From: JALHMQ01 sp037441125 | Lineage (GTDB): Bacteria; Pseudomonadota; Gammaproteobacteria; Burkholderiales; Burkholderiaceae_F | Length of the DNA: 64,000 nucleotides | Assembly: GCA_037441125.1 (NCBI GenBank) | Contig: JBBIST010000002.1 | Span: 1-64,000, forward strand | Reading direction: 5' to 3' | Shown here: in pieces, positions 35,845 through 43,952 of the stretch | Layout: each line of letters opens with the position of its first letter | How positions within the stretch are numbered: position 1 is the first letter of the stretch | Position numbers and translations under genes: made by a program | The notes under the pieces: model-generated | Database searches by the model: none | Told to the model about the DNA's origin: nothing | The model's input: the letters and a program-made list of their open reading frames with translations, nothing else

Positions 35845-36669
35845 TCAGGCGGCCGTGTCGCCGCGGTGCCAGCTGAAGCGGCGTACCAGCGCAGCGCAGA
35901 AGGCATCGAGCGCGAAGCCGATGATGCCGATCGTCAGCACCATTGCGGTCAGGTGGCTGTATGACAGCGTCTCGCGTGCGTCCCTGATCGCGTAGCCGAG
36001 GCCTGAGGTCACGCCCAGCAGCTCGGCGGGCACAAGCACGATCCATGCCACGCCGAGCGCAAGCCGGATACCGGTGAGAATGTCAAAGCTGATCGCCGGC
36101 ACGATGATCTGCATGAGCATCTGCCAGCGGTTGGCACCCAGGTTTCGCGCCACCTTGAACCAAGCCGGATCGACCTTCGCCAGCCCGGCCGCAGTGGCGT
36201 AGATCACCGGCCAGACCGACGCGAAGGCGATCAGGAACACGATTGAGTCGTCCCACCTCGCGAACACGTACACCGCGATCGGCATCCACGACAGCGGGCT
36301 GATCATGCGCAGGAACTGGAACGACGAATTCGACAGATCCCGAAAGCGCCGGTTCTGACCGACGAGAATGCCGATCGGGATGCCGACGAGGATGGCGATG
36401 AGCAAGCCCATGCCGATCCGGTAGCCGCTGGCCAGCACGGCCGCCTGTAGCCTGCCGGCCTCCCACAGCTCGGGGAAGGCCGCGAGCGTTGGCACGAGGC
36501 CGAACTCGGCGAAGGCCCTTGTGCGCGGGTTGGCCGCCAGCAGCGCGCCGCCGAGCCACCACAGCGCGGCGAGGATCAGAAGGCCGAGCGCAAAGTTCTG
36601 CGCGCCGCGCAGCCGCCCTGAGTCGGCGTGTTGCGGCGGCTGGCCTTCGACCCGTGCCTCTGCACTCAT
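35845..36669 (-). CDS. ABC transporter permease, nitrate/sulfonate/taurine family (first of two)
   Basis: A 274-residue permease closely resembling its neighbour: IGMGLLIAILVGIPIGILVG, VWPVIYATAAGLAKVDPAWF and ARNLGANRWQMLMQIIVPAI. Segment GVAWIVLVPAELLGVTSGLG is shared by both. The start ATG overlaps the stop of the solute-binding-protein gene, so stoichiometry is probably coupled. Confidence 0.88.
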   Translation of the reverse strand: MSAEARVEGQPPQHADSGRLRGAQNFALGLLILAALWWLGGALLAANPRTRAFAEFGLVPTLAAFPELWEAGRLQAAVLASGYRIGMGLLIAILVGIPIGILVGQNRRFRDLSNSSFQFLRMISPLSWMPIAVYVFARWDDSIVFLIAFASVWPVIYATAAGLAKVDPAWFKVARNLGANRWQMLMQIIVPAISFDILTGIRLALGVAWIVLVPAELLGVTSGLGYAIRDARETLSYSHLTAMVLTIGIIGFALDAFCAALVRRFSWHRGDTAA

Positions 36670-38015
36670 CTGCGGCGTGTACGCACGACTTCGGTGCGGG
36701 TGAACGGGTCACCGGTCCTCGGCACGCTGTTGTCTCTCTTCCACTTCGGGTTGGCGTCGAGCGCCTTGCGGATGAACGTGTAGTTGACGAGGTCATCGGC
36801 GACGAACTCGGGTTCGAGCTTCGCGAGAAACGCCGTATCGCCGGTGATCGTTGTGCGCTTCAGCTCGTCCACTACCAGCTTGGTGGCCGAGCGGTACGGC
36901 CAACCCTGGAAGTTGATCCGGTCCATGCCCCACTCGGGGTGCTTGATCGCGTCGGGGTTGCTCGGGTATGGCACCGTGTACAGAAGCATCGCGCGCTGCA
37001 CCACCTCCTTCGGGAACGGCAGGTAGTTCTTGCCGTCGCGCGATAGCATGTCGGCCATCGCGGCGCGGTTCTCATGTAGGTGGATCTGCGCGACGACGAT
37101 GGCATTGTTGACCGCCTGTGCCCACGCGACGCGCGCCGGGTCCACCGTATCGGCCTCGTGCATCACCACCACGCAGCACGGGTGGCCCTTCCACACGTCG
37201 CCGGTCATGCGCAACATCTTGCCATTGGCGCGCAGTTCACCCAGAGCGTTGAACGGCTCGGCGACGCAGTAGCCGTCGATCGAACGCGCCGAGAGCGCCG
37301 GCGGCATGTCCGGCGGCGCCAGCACGATAAAGTTGCACTCGTTGGGCGCGAGCTTGGCGCCCTGCGGGCGGATCACCGGCGTGATGCCGGCGTCGCGCAT
37401 CAGGAGTTGCGAAATGATGTTGTGGATCGAGTACCAGAACGGAATCGCGAACTGCTTGCCGCCGAAGTCCTTCGGCGAATTGATGCCGGCGTCCTTGTGA
37501 ACGACGATGCCCGAGCCGTTGGTGTGGTTCCAGGCCGTGATCTTGACGGGAAATTTGTTGTTGTAGCGCATCCAGATTGGGATCGGGATGAGCATGTGGG
37601 TCAGGTTGGTGCGATGCGATGCGAACGCCTCCACCAGCGCTGGCCAGGTGCGCAGCAGCGTTGGCGGCTCGGAATCAAGCCCTTCCTTCTTGAAGAAGCC
37701 CATCTCGTGCGCCACAAGCAGCGCCGCCGCATCGGTGATCGGCACGTAGCCGATCTTGATGACTGGGTCGAACTTGCGCTCCTGCGCCCAGGTGGAGCCG
37801 GTGGGCGCGATGCCGCCCAAAGCGCCGTAGCCGGCGAACTTCATGATGTCGCGGCGGCTGATCGCGGGGCCGAAGGCGCCGGCGAACAGCGGGTCGTACT
37901 CGACGATCAGGTTCGGATCGTTGATGCCGTCGCCGTGGGTGCCGTAGTCGAGCCACGGCGTGGCGAGCGGGTCGTGCGGGATGATGCTGTACGGCTCGTG
38001 TGAGGTCGGGATCAT
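36666..38015 (-). CDS. Solute-binding protein of an NrtA/CmpA/SsuA-like importer, Tat-type signal
   Basis: A 449-residue binding protein. A twin-arginine motif, SRRDIMKFAGYGALGG, occurs at about residues 53-68 after an unusually long polar leader. The mature part starts KIGYVPITDAAALLVAHEMG, as in nitrate/bicarbonate/sulfonate binding proteins, with FAIPFWYSIHNIISQLLMRD and GYCVAEPFNALGELRANGKM. NrtA-like proteins bind small anions, consistent with thiocyanate or cyanate as a ligand in this operon. The gene sits between the ATPase and permease genes. Confidence 0.88.
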   Translation of the reverse strand: MIPTSHEPYSIIPHDPLATPWLDYGTHGDGINDPNLIVEYDPLFAGAFGPAISRRDIMKFAGYGALGGIAPTGSTWAQERKFDPVIKIGYVPITDAAALLVAHEMGFFKKEGLDSEPPTLLRTWPALVEAFASHRTNLTHMLIPIPIWMRYNNKFPVKITAWNHTNGSGIVVHKDAGINSPKDFGGKQFAIPFWYSIHNIISQLLMRDAGITPVIRPQGAKLAPNECNFIVLAPPDMPPALSARSIDGYCVAEPFNALGELRANGKMLRMTGDVWKGHPCCVVVMHEADTVDPARVAWAQAVNNAIVVAQIHLHENRAAMADMLSRDGKNYLPFPKEVVQRAMLLYTVPYPSNPDAIKHPEWGMDRINFQGWPYRSATKLVVDELKRTTITGDTAFLAKLEPEFVADDLVNYTFIRKALDANPKWKRDNSVPRTGDPFTRTEVVRTRRR

Positions 38016-38072
38016 CGCTGTCTCCTGGGTTGTTCGACAGGGTCTGTAGCCCTTCGCCGGTTCGGGGTGGCC

Positions 38073-38879
38073 TCAGACCGGCATGCGCACGGCCTCCCCG
38101 GATTGCCCGGCCCCCCCTTCCACCAAGGCGGCGGTCTCGAACGCATCCATCAGGCGCGCGCGCATGGTCTGCACGTTCGCATCCTGGCGATGCCGCGGAT
38201 CGGGCAGCTGCACCTGCAGCTCGTGCACCAGCCGGCCCGGCTTGCCGGCCATGATCAGCGCACGGTCGGCCATCAGCACGGCCTCGTCGATATCGTGCGT
38301 GACGATGATGAGGTTGAACCCGAGTTGCTTGGCGATCGAGCGCACGTCACGCTGCAGCGAGGCGCGCGTGAAGGCGTCGAGCGCCGAAAATGGCTCGTCG
38401 AGTAGCAGGAGTTCGGGCTCCATGACGAGCGAGCGCGCGAGCGCCACGCGCTGCTGCTGGCCGCCGGAGAGATCCTGCACATTGGTGTCGGCGAATTCGG
38501 TTAGCTCCACCAAGCGCAGCACCTCGTTCACGCGCTCGGCCTTCTCCTTCTCGGGCCAGCGGGCGAATCGCAGCCCGACGCCGACGTTCTGCGTCACCTT
38601 CATCCACGGAAATAGGTGCGGCGCCTGAAACATCATCACCCAGCGCGGCGACGCTCCGTCGATCTTCTTGTCATCGAAGCGCACCACGCCGGTGGTCGCG
38701 CGGCTTAGGCCGGCAATGATGTGCAGCAGCGTGGACTTGCCGCAGCCCGAGCGCCCGACGATGGCCAGCGCCTCGCCGCGCGGCGAACACAACTCGATCT
38801 CGCTGAACACCAATGGGCCGCGGTTCGAGTAGCGAAAGCTCAAGCCCTCGATGTCGATGTTGACGCCGCGTATAGACAC
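38073..38879 (-). CDS. ABC transporter ATPase, nitrate/sulfonate/taurine family
   Basis: A 268-residue ATPase with Walker A GRSGCGKSTLLHII, Q-loop VMMFQAPHLFPW, signature DLSGGQQQRVALARSL, Walker B LLLLDEPFSALD and switch IIVTHDIDEAV. It belongs to the NrtD/SsuB/TauB group and powers the importer encoded downstream. It lies 92 nt after the P15K-like activator gene. Confidence 0.92.
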   Translation of the reverse strand: MSIRGVNIDIEGLSFRYSNRGPLVFSEIELCSPRGEALAIVGRSGCGKSTLLHIIAGLSRATTGVVRFDDKKIDGASPRWVMMFQAPHLFPWMKVTQNVGVGLRFARWPEKEKAERVNEVLRLVELTEFADTNVQDLSGGQQQRVALARSLVMEPELLLLDEPFSALDAFTRASLQRDVRSIAKQLGFNLIIVTHDIDEAVLMADRALIMAGKPGRLVHELQVQLPDPRHRQDANVQTMRARLMDAFETAALVEGGAGQSGEAVRMPV

Positions 38880-38971
38880 CGATCATCCCTTTCTCGAACT
38901 GCGGGGCGGCCGGCCGAGCGCGCGCGCGGCGTCACGCCACTCGTCGGATAGCGCGCGGGCCGTCTCTCTTG

Positions 38972-39397
38972 TCAGGCGGCCGACAGTCGCTCGTGTACCT
39001 TGCGCAGCCGCTCTGCGAGGCTCGCCTCGTCAATGAGGCCGCGCTTGATCAGCGAGTGCGCCAGCGCCAGCACCTGGCGCTCGGGGAATGGCACATCCTT
39101 GTAGAGCGTGGCGGCCAACTCGTCCTCCTCCCAGCGCCGCTCGAGCGCCGGCAGCGGCGCGTCGAGGTCGGCGCGGTCGGAGCGGCCGGCGAGCCAGTGC
39201 TTCTCGGCCGCATCGGCCGACGAACAGGTGCCGGCGCCGAGCGCCTCGCACATGCCCTCGAGGCTGGTCTTCCACGGCGGATCCGGGTTGGTGACGCCGT
39301 ACTGCTGCGCCAGATCGCCCCAGGTGCGGCCGTGCGACTTGATATCCTCAAGCAGAGGCACCGGAGTCCACTCGGCGCCTTGCGGTGTCGCGACCAT
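38972..39397 (-). CDS. Thiocyanate hydrolase activator, P15K-like
   Basis: A 141-residue (about 15 kDa) protein of the nitrile hydratase accessory/beta-N-terminal type: EDIKSHGRTWGDLAQQYGV, PPWKTSLEGMCEAL, and a C-terminal EDELAATLYKDVPFPERQVL. In Thiobacillus, a 15-kDa protein encoded next to the scn genes promotes cobalt insertion and maturation of thiocyanate hydrolase. Position, size and sequence type match. It starts 11 nt after scnC. Confidence 0.82.
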   Translation of the reverse strand: MVATPQGAEWTPVPLLEDIKSHGRTWGDLAQQYGVTNPDPPWKTSLEGMCEALGAGTCSSADAAEKHWLAGRSDRADLDAPLPALERRWEEDELAATLYKDVPFPERQVLALAHSLIKRGLIDEASLAERLRKVHERLSAA

Positions 39398-39408
39398 CTC
39401 GCTCGCTC

Positions 39409-40122
39409 CTAGTGGTGCGCCGGGTTTTTAGCCAGATGCAGCGGCATCTTGACGTTGCTCGTCACGCCGGGCCGCGGCTGCGCCACGCCGATCAGGCAAT
39501 CGCGCGTGACGATCGCGGTCAACTGATCCTCGTTCCAGCCTTCGGTGCCAGCGGGGCGCAGCGGCATCACGATGAAGCGGCACTTCTGGTTCGAGTCCTC
39601 GACGCGCACCTCCACCTCGGGTGGCAGCACGAGGCCGAACTCGGCGAGAACCTGGCGCGGCCAGCGCACGAGGCGGCGGCGATAGTTCGGCGTGCGGTAC
39701 CATTCAGGCTGAAAGCCGAGAATCGGCCGCGGGTAGCACGAGCACAGCGTACAGACCACCACGTGCTTGACCCGGGGCGTGTCCTCGAGCACGCGCAGGT
39801 CGGTGTAGTCGCTCGGGGTACCGAAGCCGGTTGGGTTGAGCCAGTTCACACCGACCGCGAGGCTCGCCTTGATCGCATCGGTGAGGGCGAGCTTCTTGTA
39901 CTCTGGGTCGAGCCATGCCTTAGCCACCAAGCGGGCGGCCGGTGTCGGGCCGATGTGCTCCGCGAATTCGGTGAACTTGCGGTGGTCCTCGGCGGTGAAC
40001 AGCCCCTTCTCGATGGCAAGTTCGCGCACCGCGATCTCCAGCGCCTCGAAGTCGCTGATCTCGTCTACCATCGGCGCGGCGGGGTGCGCGTGGCCGTGGT
40101 CATGGTCGTGTTTGCTTGACAT
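39409..40122 (-). CDS. scnC: Thiocyanate hydrolase gamma subunit (cobalt-binding)
   Basis: A 237-residue nitrile-hydratase-alpha-type subunit. The metal site is explicit: VVVCTLCSCYPRPILG, with C124, C127, S128 and C129 corresponding to the Co(III)-binding CTLCSC claw whose cysteines are oxidised in the family. The N-terminus is His-rich (KHDHDHGHAHP), as in Thiobacillus ScnC, and could hold metal. Other matches are ARLVAKAWLDPEYKK and RRRLVRWPRQVLAEFGL. The enzyme converts thiocyanate to carbonyl sulfide and ammonia. Start at 40122 was chosen by homology. An in-frame extension upstream would overlap scnA and is non-homologous. Confidence 0.95.
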   Translation of the reverse strand: MSSKHDHDHGHAHPAAPMVDEISDFEALEIAVRELAIEKGLFTAEDHRKFTEFAEHIGPTPAARLVAKAWLDPEYKKLALTDAIKASLAVGVNWLNPTGFGTPSDYTDLRVLEDTPRVKHVVVCTLCSCYPRPILGFQPEWYRTPNYRRRLVRWPRQVLAEFGLVLPPEVEVRVEDSNQKCRFIVMPLRPAGTEGWNEDQLTAIVTRDCLIGVAQPRPGVTSNVKMPLHLAKNPAHH

Positions 40123-40145
40123 TCGAATCGTCCTCTGTGCGTGGG

Positions 40146-40505
40146 TCAGGCTGCCTCGAGCCAACGCTCGGAGAATTCGGTCTGCAGCGTGTCGTTGGCG
40201 AAGGCGTCCGGGTACTCGGGCCACAGATCCTTCTGCTTGAAGCGCACGATGTAGAACCACTCGGGCTTGTCGACGTGGCCCCACGCCTCGTCTTCGGGCG
40301 CCGGGCTTTCGTGCGTGACGACGGCCACATGGCCCACGGCGCCGCGCGTGTACGTCTGGCAGCGCGTGTAGAACACGTCCGGCAGATCGCGGATGCGCAC
40401 GCGATCACCGACCTTGAATTTCGCCGGGCCGCAGGTGCCCTTGAAGCACTGCGGGTCGCCCTTGCCGGTGGCGATCTTTGCGTGATGGGTCCTATCGTGA
40501 GACAT
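40146..40505 (-). CDS. scnA: Thiocyanate hydrolase alpha subunit
   Basis: A 119-residue protein resembling the C-terminal half of nitrile hydratase beta: DRTHHAKIATGKGDPQCF, KFKVGDRVRIRDLPDVFYTR, TYTRGAVGHVAVV, then EWFYIVRFKQKDLWPEY and the C-terminal FANDTLQTEFSERWLE. This is the SCNase alpha signature. It forms an SH3-like barrel that packs on the cobalt subunit. It overlaps scnB by 14 nt and lies 23 nt before scnC. Confidence 0.95.
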   Translation of the reverse strand: MSHDRTHHAKIATGKGDPQCFKGTCGPAKFKVGDRVRIRDLPDVFYTRCQTYTRGAVGHVAVVTHESPAPEDEAWGHVDKPEWFYIVRFKQKDLWPEYPDAFANDTLQTEFSERWLEAA

Positions 40506-40929
40506 GGCGCTTCTTCACCTCGTCGATCTTGTTGATCAGTTCCGTGAGCGTGATGTGCTCGCGGTCCACCAGGATGCGCGCGGCCGACAGCAGCCAGCGG
40601 CCGTAGTACGGCAGGCCGAGATACATCGTCTGGCCGAGGTCGACGTTCTGCTTGCGCCGGCGCTCCTCGGCGCACCAGACGCCGCGCCAGGCCAGGCACT
40701 CGCAGGTGACGTAGGCGCGCGCGCCCCACGCCTCGTCCTGGGTTTCTTCCCAAGCGACCGGGATGTCGGGCTCGCCGCCGATGTCGTGCGACGAGCGCGT
40801 GTAGGCCCGGTACAGTTCATGCGTGATGGCGTCGGGGTACGGCGCGTGCGTGGGCCGGTGCAGCGCCGGCTGCATCTGACCGACGAGGTTCAGATGATTC
40901 AGCACCGCCTTCCTGGTGTCAGACGTCAT
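40492..40929 (-). CDS. scnB: Thiocyanate hydrolase beta subunit
   Basis: A 145-residue subunit corresponding to the N-terminal part of nitrile hydratase beta (HLNLVGQMQPALHRPTHAPY; AWEETQDEAWGARAYVTCEC; LGLPYYGRWLLSAARILVDR). It is the first gene of the scnB-scnA-scnC order known from Thiobacillus. An AGGAGA site lies about 11 nt before the ATG. It reads away from a CynR-like regulator across a 130-nt divergent intergenic region and heads a run of same-strand genes extending to 24.7 kb. Confidence 0.93.
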   Translation of the reverse strand: MTSDTRKAVLNHLNLVGQMQPALHRPTHAPYPDAITHELYRAYTRSSHDIGGEPDIPVAWEETQDEAWGARAYVTCECLAWRGVWCAEERRRKQNVDLGQTMYLGLPYYGRWLLSAARILVDREHITLTELINKIDEVKKRHVSR

Positions 40930-40995
40930 GGACGTTCATCTCCTGGTTCGTTCTAGCGTGCCGGTGTAGTCGCCCATTGCGGGTGGGCTTGGCTA

Positions 40996-41025
40996 GTATT
41001 ACAAGCTCGCATGGCACATGTCCAA
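40996..41025 (-). promoter_or_regulatory. Possible promoter of the thiocyanate operon
   Basis: On the minus strand, TTGGAC (41025-41020) and TAATAC (41001-40996) are separated by 18 nt, a partial sigma-70 match located about 65 nt before the scnB start. It lies in the divergent gap shared with the LysR-type regulator, where such regulators normally bind. No T-N11-A box stood out clearly enough to call. Confidence 0.35.
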
Positions 41026-41059
41026 GATGGATTTCTTCTCCGCTGGATAGGCAACCCTT

Positions 41060-42025
41060 ATGAAGTCGAGGCTGGTGTTTCCCCGTTCGATCCGCTACCT
41101 GCTTGCGGTGGCCGAACACCAGAGCTTCACGCGTGCGGCCGAGGCCCTGCACGTCTCGCAGCCGACACTGTCGCAGCAGATCCGGCTGCTCGAGAAAGTG
41201 CTCGACGCGCAGCTGCTCGATCGCAGCGGTAGGGTTACGCGCCTCACCGACGCTGGCTACGTCTATCTCGAGCACGCGCGCAAGGCGCTGGCGGAGCTCG
41301 AGGCCGGCACGCGCGCGATTCATGCGGTGCAGGACCTCACCCGAGGGAATCTACGGATAGGAATGACCCCGATCACCGAGTTCCTCGCGACGCCGCTGCT
41401 GGAGCACTTCGTCGCGCAGTACCCGGGCATCGCTCTGTCGGCTGAGGAGATGTCGCAGCACGAGATCGAATCGTGTGTGGCCTGCGACGAGATTGACATC
41501 GGCATCGTGTTCTCGGGCTCGCTGGCCTCCGAGTCGATGTCCGCCGCTCTCGAGCAGGAACTGCTGTTCGTCGAGGCGATCGGTCTGGCGTTCGGTTCGC
41601 GTCATGAGCTAGCACGGCAGCAGCGCTCGTTGATCGACGCGGCCGAACTCGAGCGCCAGCCGTTGGTGCTGCTGTCAAGCAAGTTCGCGCTCAGACGCCA
41701 TTTCGACCTGTACTGCCTGGAGTACGGCATCGCGCCGCGCGTGGCGATCGAGACCAACTCGCTGAACATGCTGGTGCAGTCGGTGCGACTCGACCGCCTC
41801 GTCACCGTGCTGCCGATGTCGATGGCGCAGCTGTGGCCCGGGATGCAGTTCCTGCCGCTGCTGCCGCAGATGCCGCATCACTCGATCGCGCTGATCTGTC
41901 GGCGCGGCACCTACCGCAGCGCAGCGAGCCTGGCTTTCGGCGAGATGGCGATGCGCTGGAGCGCAGAACGCCGCAGCGCGACAGCCTTGCCGCAGGCGGT
42001 GAGCACCGAGGTGGCAGTCGACTGA
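41060..42025 (+). CDS. LysR-type transcriptional regulator, CynR-like
   Basis: A 321-residue LysR regulator. The N-terminal winged helix (IRYLLAVAEHQSFTRAAEAL, HVSQPTLSQQIRLLEKVL, LLDRSGRVTRLTDAG) and the linker TRAIHAVQDLTRGNLRIGMT are very similar to E. coli CynR, the cyanate-responsive activator of cynTS. The effector domain continues with CynR-like MSQHEIESCVACDEIDIGI. Because thiocyanate hydrolase replaces cyanase as the neighbouring target and a cynS remnant is nearby, it probably senses cyanate, thiocyanate or a related anion and controls the divergent scn operon. Confidence 0.88.
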   Translation: MKSRLVFPRSIRYLLAVAEHQSFTRAAEALHVSQPTLSQQIRLLEKVLDAQLLDRSGRVTRLTDAGYVYLEHARKALAELEAGTRAIHAVQDLTRGNLRIGMTPITEFLATPLLEHFVAQYPGIALSAEEMSQHEIESCVACDEIDIGIVFSGSLASESMSAALEQELLFVEAIGLAFGSRHELARQQRSLIDAAELERQPLVLLSSKFALRRHFDLYCLEYGIAPRVAIETNSLNMLVQSVRLDRLVTVLPMSMAQLWPGMQFLPLLPQMPHHSIALICRRGTYRSAASLAFGEMAMRWSAERRSATALPQAVSTEVAVD

Positions 42026-42039
42026 CCGCCAGCACCGCA

Positions 42040-42864
42040 TCAGCGCTTGCGCAGGTAGTAGGTGTAGTAGCTGCAGGAGGCAAAGAATTCGCCCTCCTGC
42101 ATCGCGCGGCACAGCTCCGCGAGCCAGGTGTCGACCTCGGCCTGCGTCGCCAGGCCGCCGGCGACGATGTAAGGCGCATAGGTGTCAACGAACGACTTGA
42201 AGTAGCTCGCCCGGCCAATCTCGGCCACCGAGTCGCCGCGGGTGCCAGTCAGTTCGAGTCCGAGCGCGGGCGCGAGGCTTGGCAGCTCACCCATCACGTG
42301 CGGGTTGGCAAAGCTCGCCGTCACCAGCGCATTGTCCATGCGGCGACCGAAGGCGCGGTCGGGGTGCCGGAAGGTCATCGACGAGTAGTCGCCGTCGAAC
42401 ACCACCATTAGCCCGCCGGGCTTCAGCACGCGCGCCATCTCGGCCAGCACCGCGCGCGGATGGCCGACGTGGCTCAGGAGCGTGTGCGCGAAGACGGCAT
42501 CGAAGCAAGCATCGGCTAGCGTGAGCGACTGGGCGTCGCCAACCTCGAAAGCGAAGCGCTCCGGCGGCAGGCCCGCCTCGCGCGCGAAGCACCGCGCCGC
42601 TGCGACAAACACCGGGCTGTGGTCCACGCCCAACACCGTGGCCTCGAAGCCAGGCCGCGCAGCGAGAGCACGCACCATCGCGCCGGTGCCGCAGCCGATC
42701 TCAAGTAGGTGTGCCGAGGCTGCATGCGGCAACTCGTGCGCGTACTGCTCGAACAGGCGCGTGAACACCGCGTCCTTCGCGCGTGCCTCCAGCCGCGCGA
42801 CGAGGCGCTGCACGGACTCGGCCCCGAGCTCGTTGACAAAGCGGTGCGGATCGCGCGCGCTCAT
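42040..42864 (-). CDS. UbiE/Methyltransf_11-like SAM methyltransferase
   Basis: A 274-residue class I methyltransferase. Motif I is LLEIGCGTGAMVRAL (about 53-67), followed by ATVLGVDHSPVFVAAA, FEVGDAQSLTLADACFDAVF and LAEMARVLKPGGLMVVFDGD, the full run of SAM-binding motifs. It converges with the regulator gene (14-nt gap) and follows the cynS remnant by 13 nt. The substrate is unknown. Thiocyanate itself is made in some organisms by halide/thiol methyltransferases, but the sequence gives no reason to assign that activity. Confidence 0.82.
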   Translation of the reverse strand: MSARDPHRFVNELGAESVQRLVARLEARAKDAVFTRLFEQYAHELPHAASAHLLEIGCGTGAMVRALAARPGFEATVLGVDHSPVFVAAARCFAREAGLPPERFAFEVGDAQSLTLADACFDAVFAHTLLSHVGHPRAVLAEMARVLKPGGLMVVFDGDYSSMTFRHPDRAFGRRMDNALVTASFANPHVMGELPSLAPALGLELTGTRGDSVAEIGRASYFKSFVDTYAPYIVAGGLATQAEVDTWLAELCRAMQEGEFFASCSYYTYYLRKR

Positions 42865-42877
42865 CGCGCTGCCGGCG

Positions 42878-43078
42878 TTACCAGGGCCTGTACGACAGGA
42901 ACTTGCCCGACAAAGTTGCGCGCACTGGGGCGACCTTGGGGTCAGGCTCGCGTTTGACCTTCATGCTGCAGTCGTTCGCACTCAAAATGGCGTCGACAAA
43001 CTCCTCGTCCATGAGGTTCTTGATCGTCTCGCAGTAGACGCCCACCATCTCATATCTGCGGCACCTCGGACTTGTTCA
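42878..43078 (-). pseudogene. cynS: C-terminal remnant of cyanase (cynS)
   Basis: The minus strand from 43052 to 42878 encodes YEMVGVYCETIKNLMDEEFV, DAILSANDCSMKVKREPDPK and LSGKFLSYRPW, clearly the end of cyanase (compare family YRFYE.V.VYG..IKALIHEKFGD and a final SGKFLPY). The first ~90 residues, including the helical N-terminal domain, are missing. An ATG at 43078 with a GGAG site opens only MNKSEVPQI before a stop that lies out of frame with the cyanase match, as after a small deletion. It is therefore a non-functional fragment. The intact gene probably accompanied the CynR-like regulator before thiocyanate hydrolase genes. Confidence 0.75.
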
Positions 43079-43445
43079 TAGTCTGCTCCGGGTGATGTCG
43101 GCAATGGTGTCGGCTGCTACGCTTGGCGTCCACAACGAATTCTCGATGAACTCCATAAGCTGCGGCTATGCGTCGCCGGTCACGATCGGTCGATCTCGCC
43201 TTTCCATGACCGCTGCCGCAAGCGTCAACTCTGGCCTCGGCAGCGCCGGTTCGGTCGGACCCGAAGTTCGCTCGATGCACCGGTCGCAGAACCGCAGCCC
43301 CTGCTCCCAGTCGAAACCCAGGTGGCGCGCTAGCGCGAGGTGCGCCTGGGTCTCGACCCCGGCCGGTCCGGGCGGCGGATCGCGCAGCGCCAGCGGCAGA
43401 CGCGGAACCGATGCCCGCTCGCGCCTGTCTTCGGAGAGATTGCCG
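43079..43445. other. Gap before msrB with an unexplained open stretch
   Basis: No confirmed gene. The minus strand is open from 43522 (inside msrB) to 43166 and its later part reads like protein: AHLALARHLGFDWEQGLRFC, DRCIERTSG and ELTLAAAVMERRDRP. No good start or ribosome site is visible before the msrB overlap, so it may be a remnant of a gene cut by the msrB end of the island. I do not recognise it. Confidence 0.4.
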
Positions 43446-43847
43446 ATGAAACACGACGAAAAGTCCGACGACCCCTGGCGCCAGCGCCTGTCGCCTCTGG
43501 AGTTCGAGGTCACGCGCCGCAAGGCGACCGAGCCCGCGTTCAGCGGTCGCTACTGGGACCACCACGAGCGTGGCATTTACCGCTGCGTATGCTGCGGCAC
43601 GGCCCTGTTCGCGTCGGACACCAAGTTCGACTCGGGCTGCGGCTGGCCGAGCTACTTCGAGCCGGTCGCAGCCGACTGCGTCCGTCAGGCGCGCGACGCG
43701 AGTCACGGCATGATCCGCACCGAGATCCTGTGCAATCGCTGCGATGCGCATCTCGGCCACGTGTTCCCCGACGGGCCACCGCCGACCGGTCTGCGCTACT
43801 GCATCAATTCGGCGGCGCTGCGCTTCGAAGCGACACCAGGCGAGTGA
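43446..43847 (+). CDS. msrB: Peptide methionine-R-sulfoxide reductase MsrB
   Basis: A 133-residue MsrB that repairs methionine-R-sulfoxide. Zn ligands are C47/C50 (CVCCG) and C96/C99 (ILCNRCDAHLGHVF). The catalytic cysteine is C119 in GLRYCINSAAL, with C65 (SGCGWPSY) as the likely resolving residue. The ATG at 43446 has a GGAGAG site. It begins a plus-strand run with bolA and ppiC, a Burkholderiales-typical neighbourhood; the yciB septation gene often found between msrB and bolA is not present in the 105-nt gap. Confidence 0.95.
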   Translation: MKHDEKSDDPWRQRLSPLEFEVTRRKATEPAFSGRYWDHHERGIYRCVCCGTALFASDTKFDSGCGWPSYFEPVAADCVRQARDASHGMIRTEILCNRCDAHLGHVFPDGPPPTGLRYCINSAALRFEATPGE

Positions 43848-43952
43848 CGGTCGCAGCAAGCCACCGCCCTGCCCTTGCGCGCCGCCGCCGACGGCGCTGA
43901 CCCGACCCTGCTCGCAGGCCAGCGGCGGCAGCCATCGACCCAGGAGATCTCC

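Noticed and set aside
42040..42864. Thiocyanate or thiol methyltransferase
   Set aside because: The protein shows only generic SAM-binding motifs of the UbiE group; proximity to scn genes is not enough.
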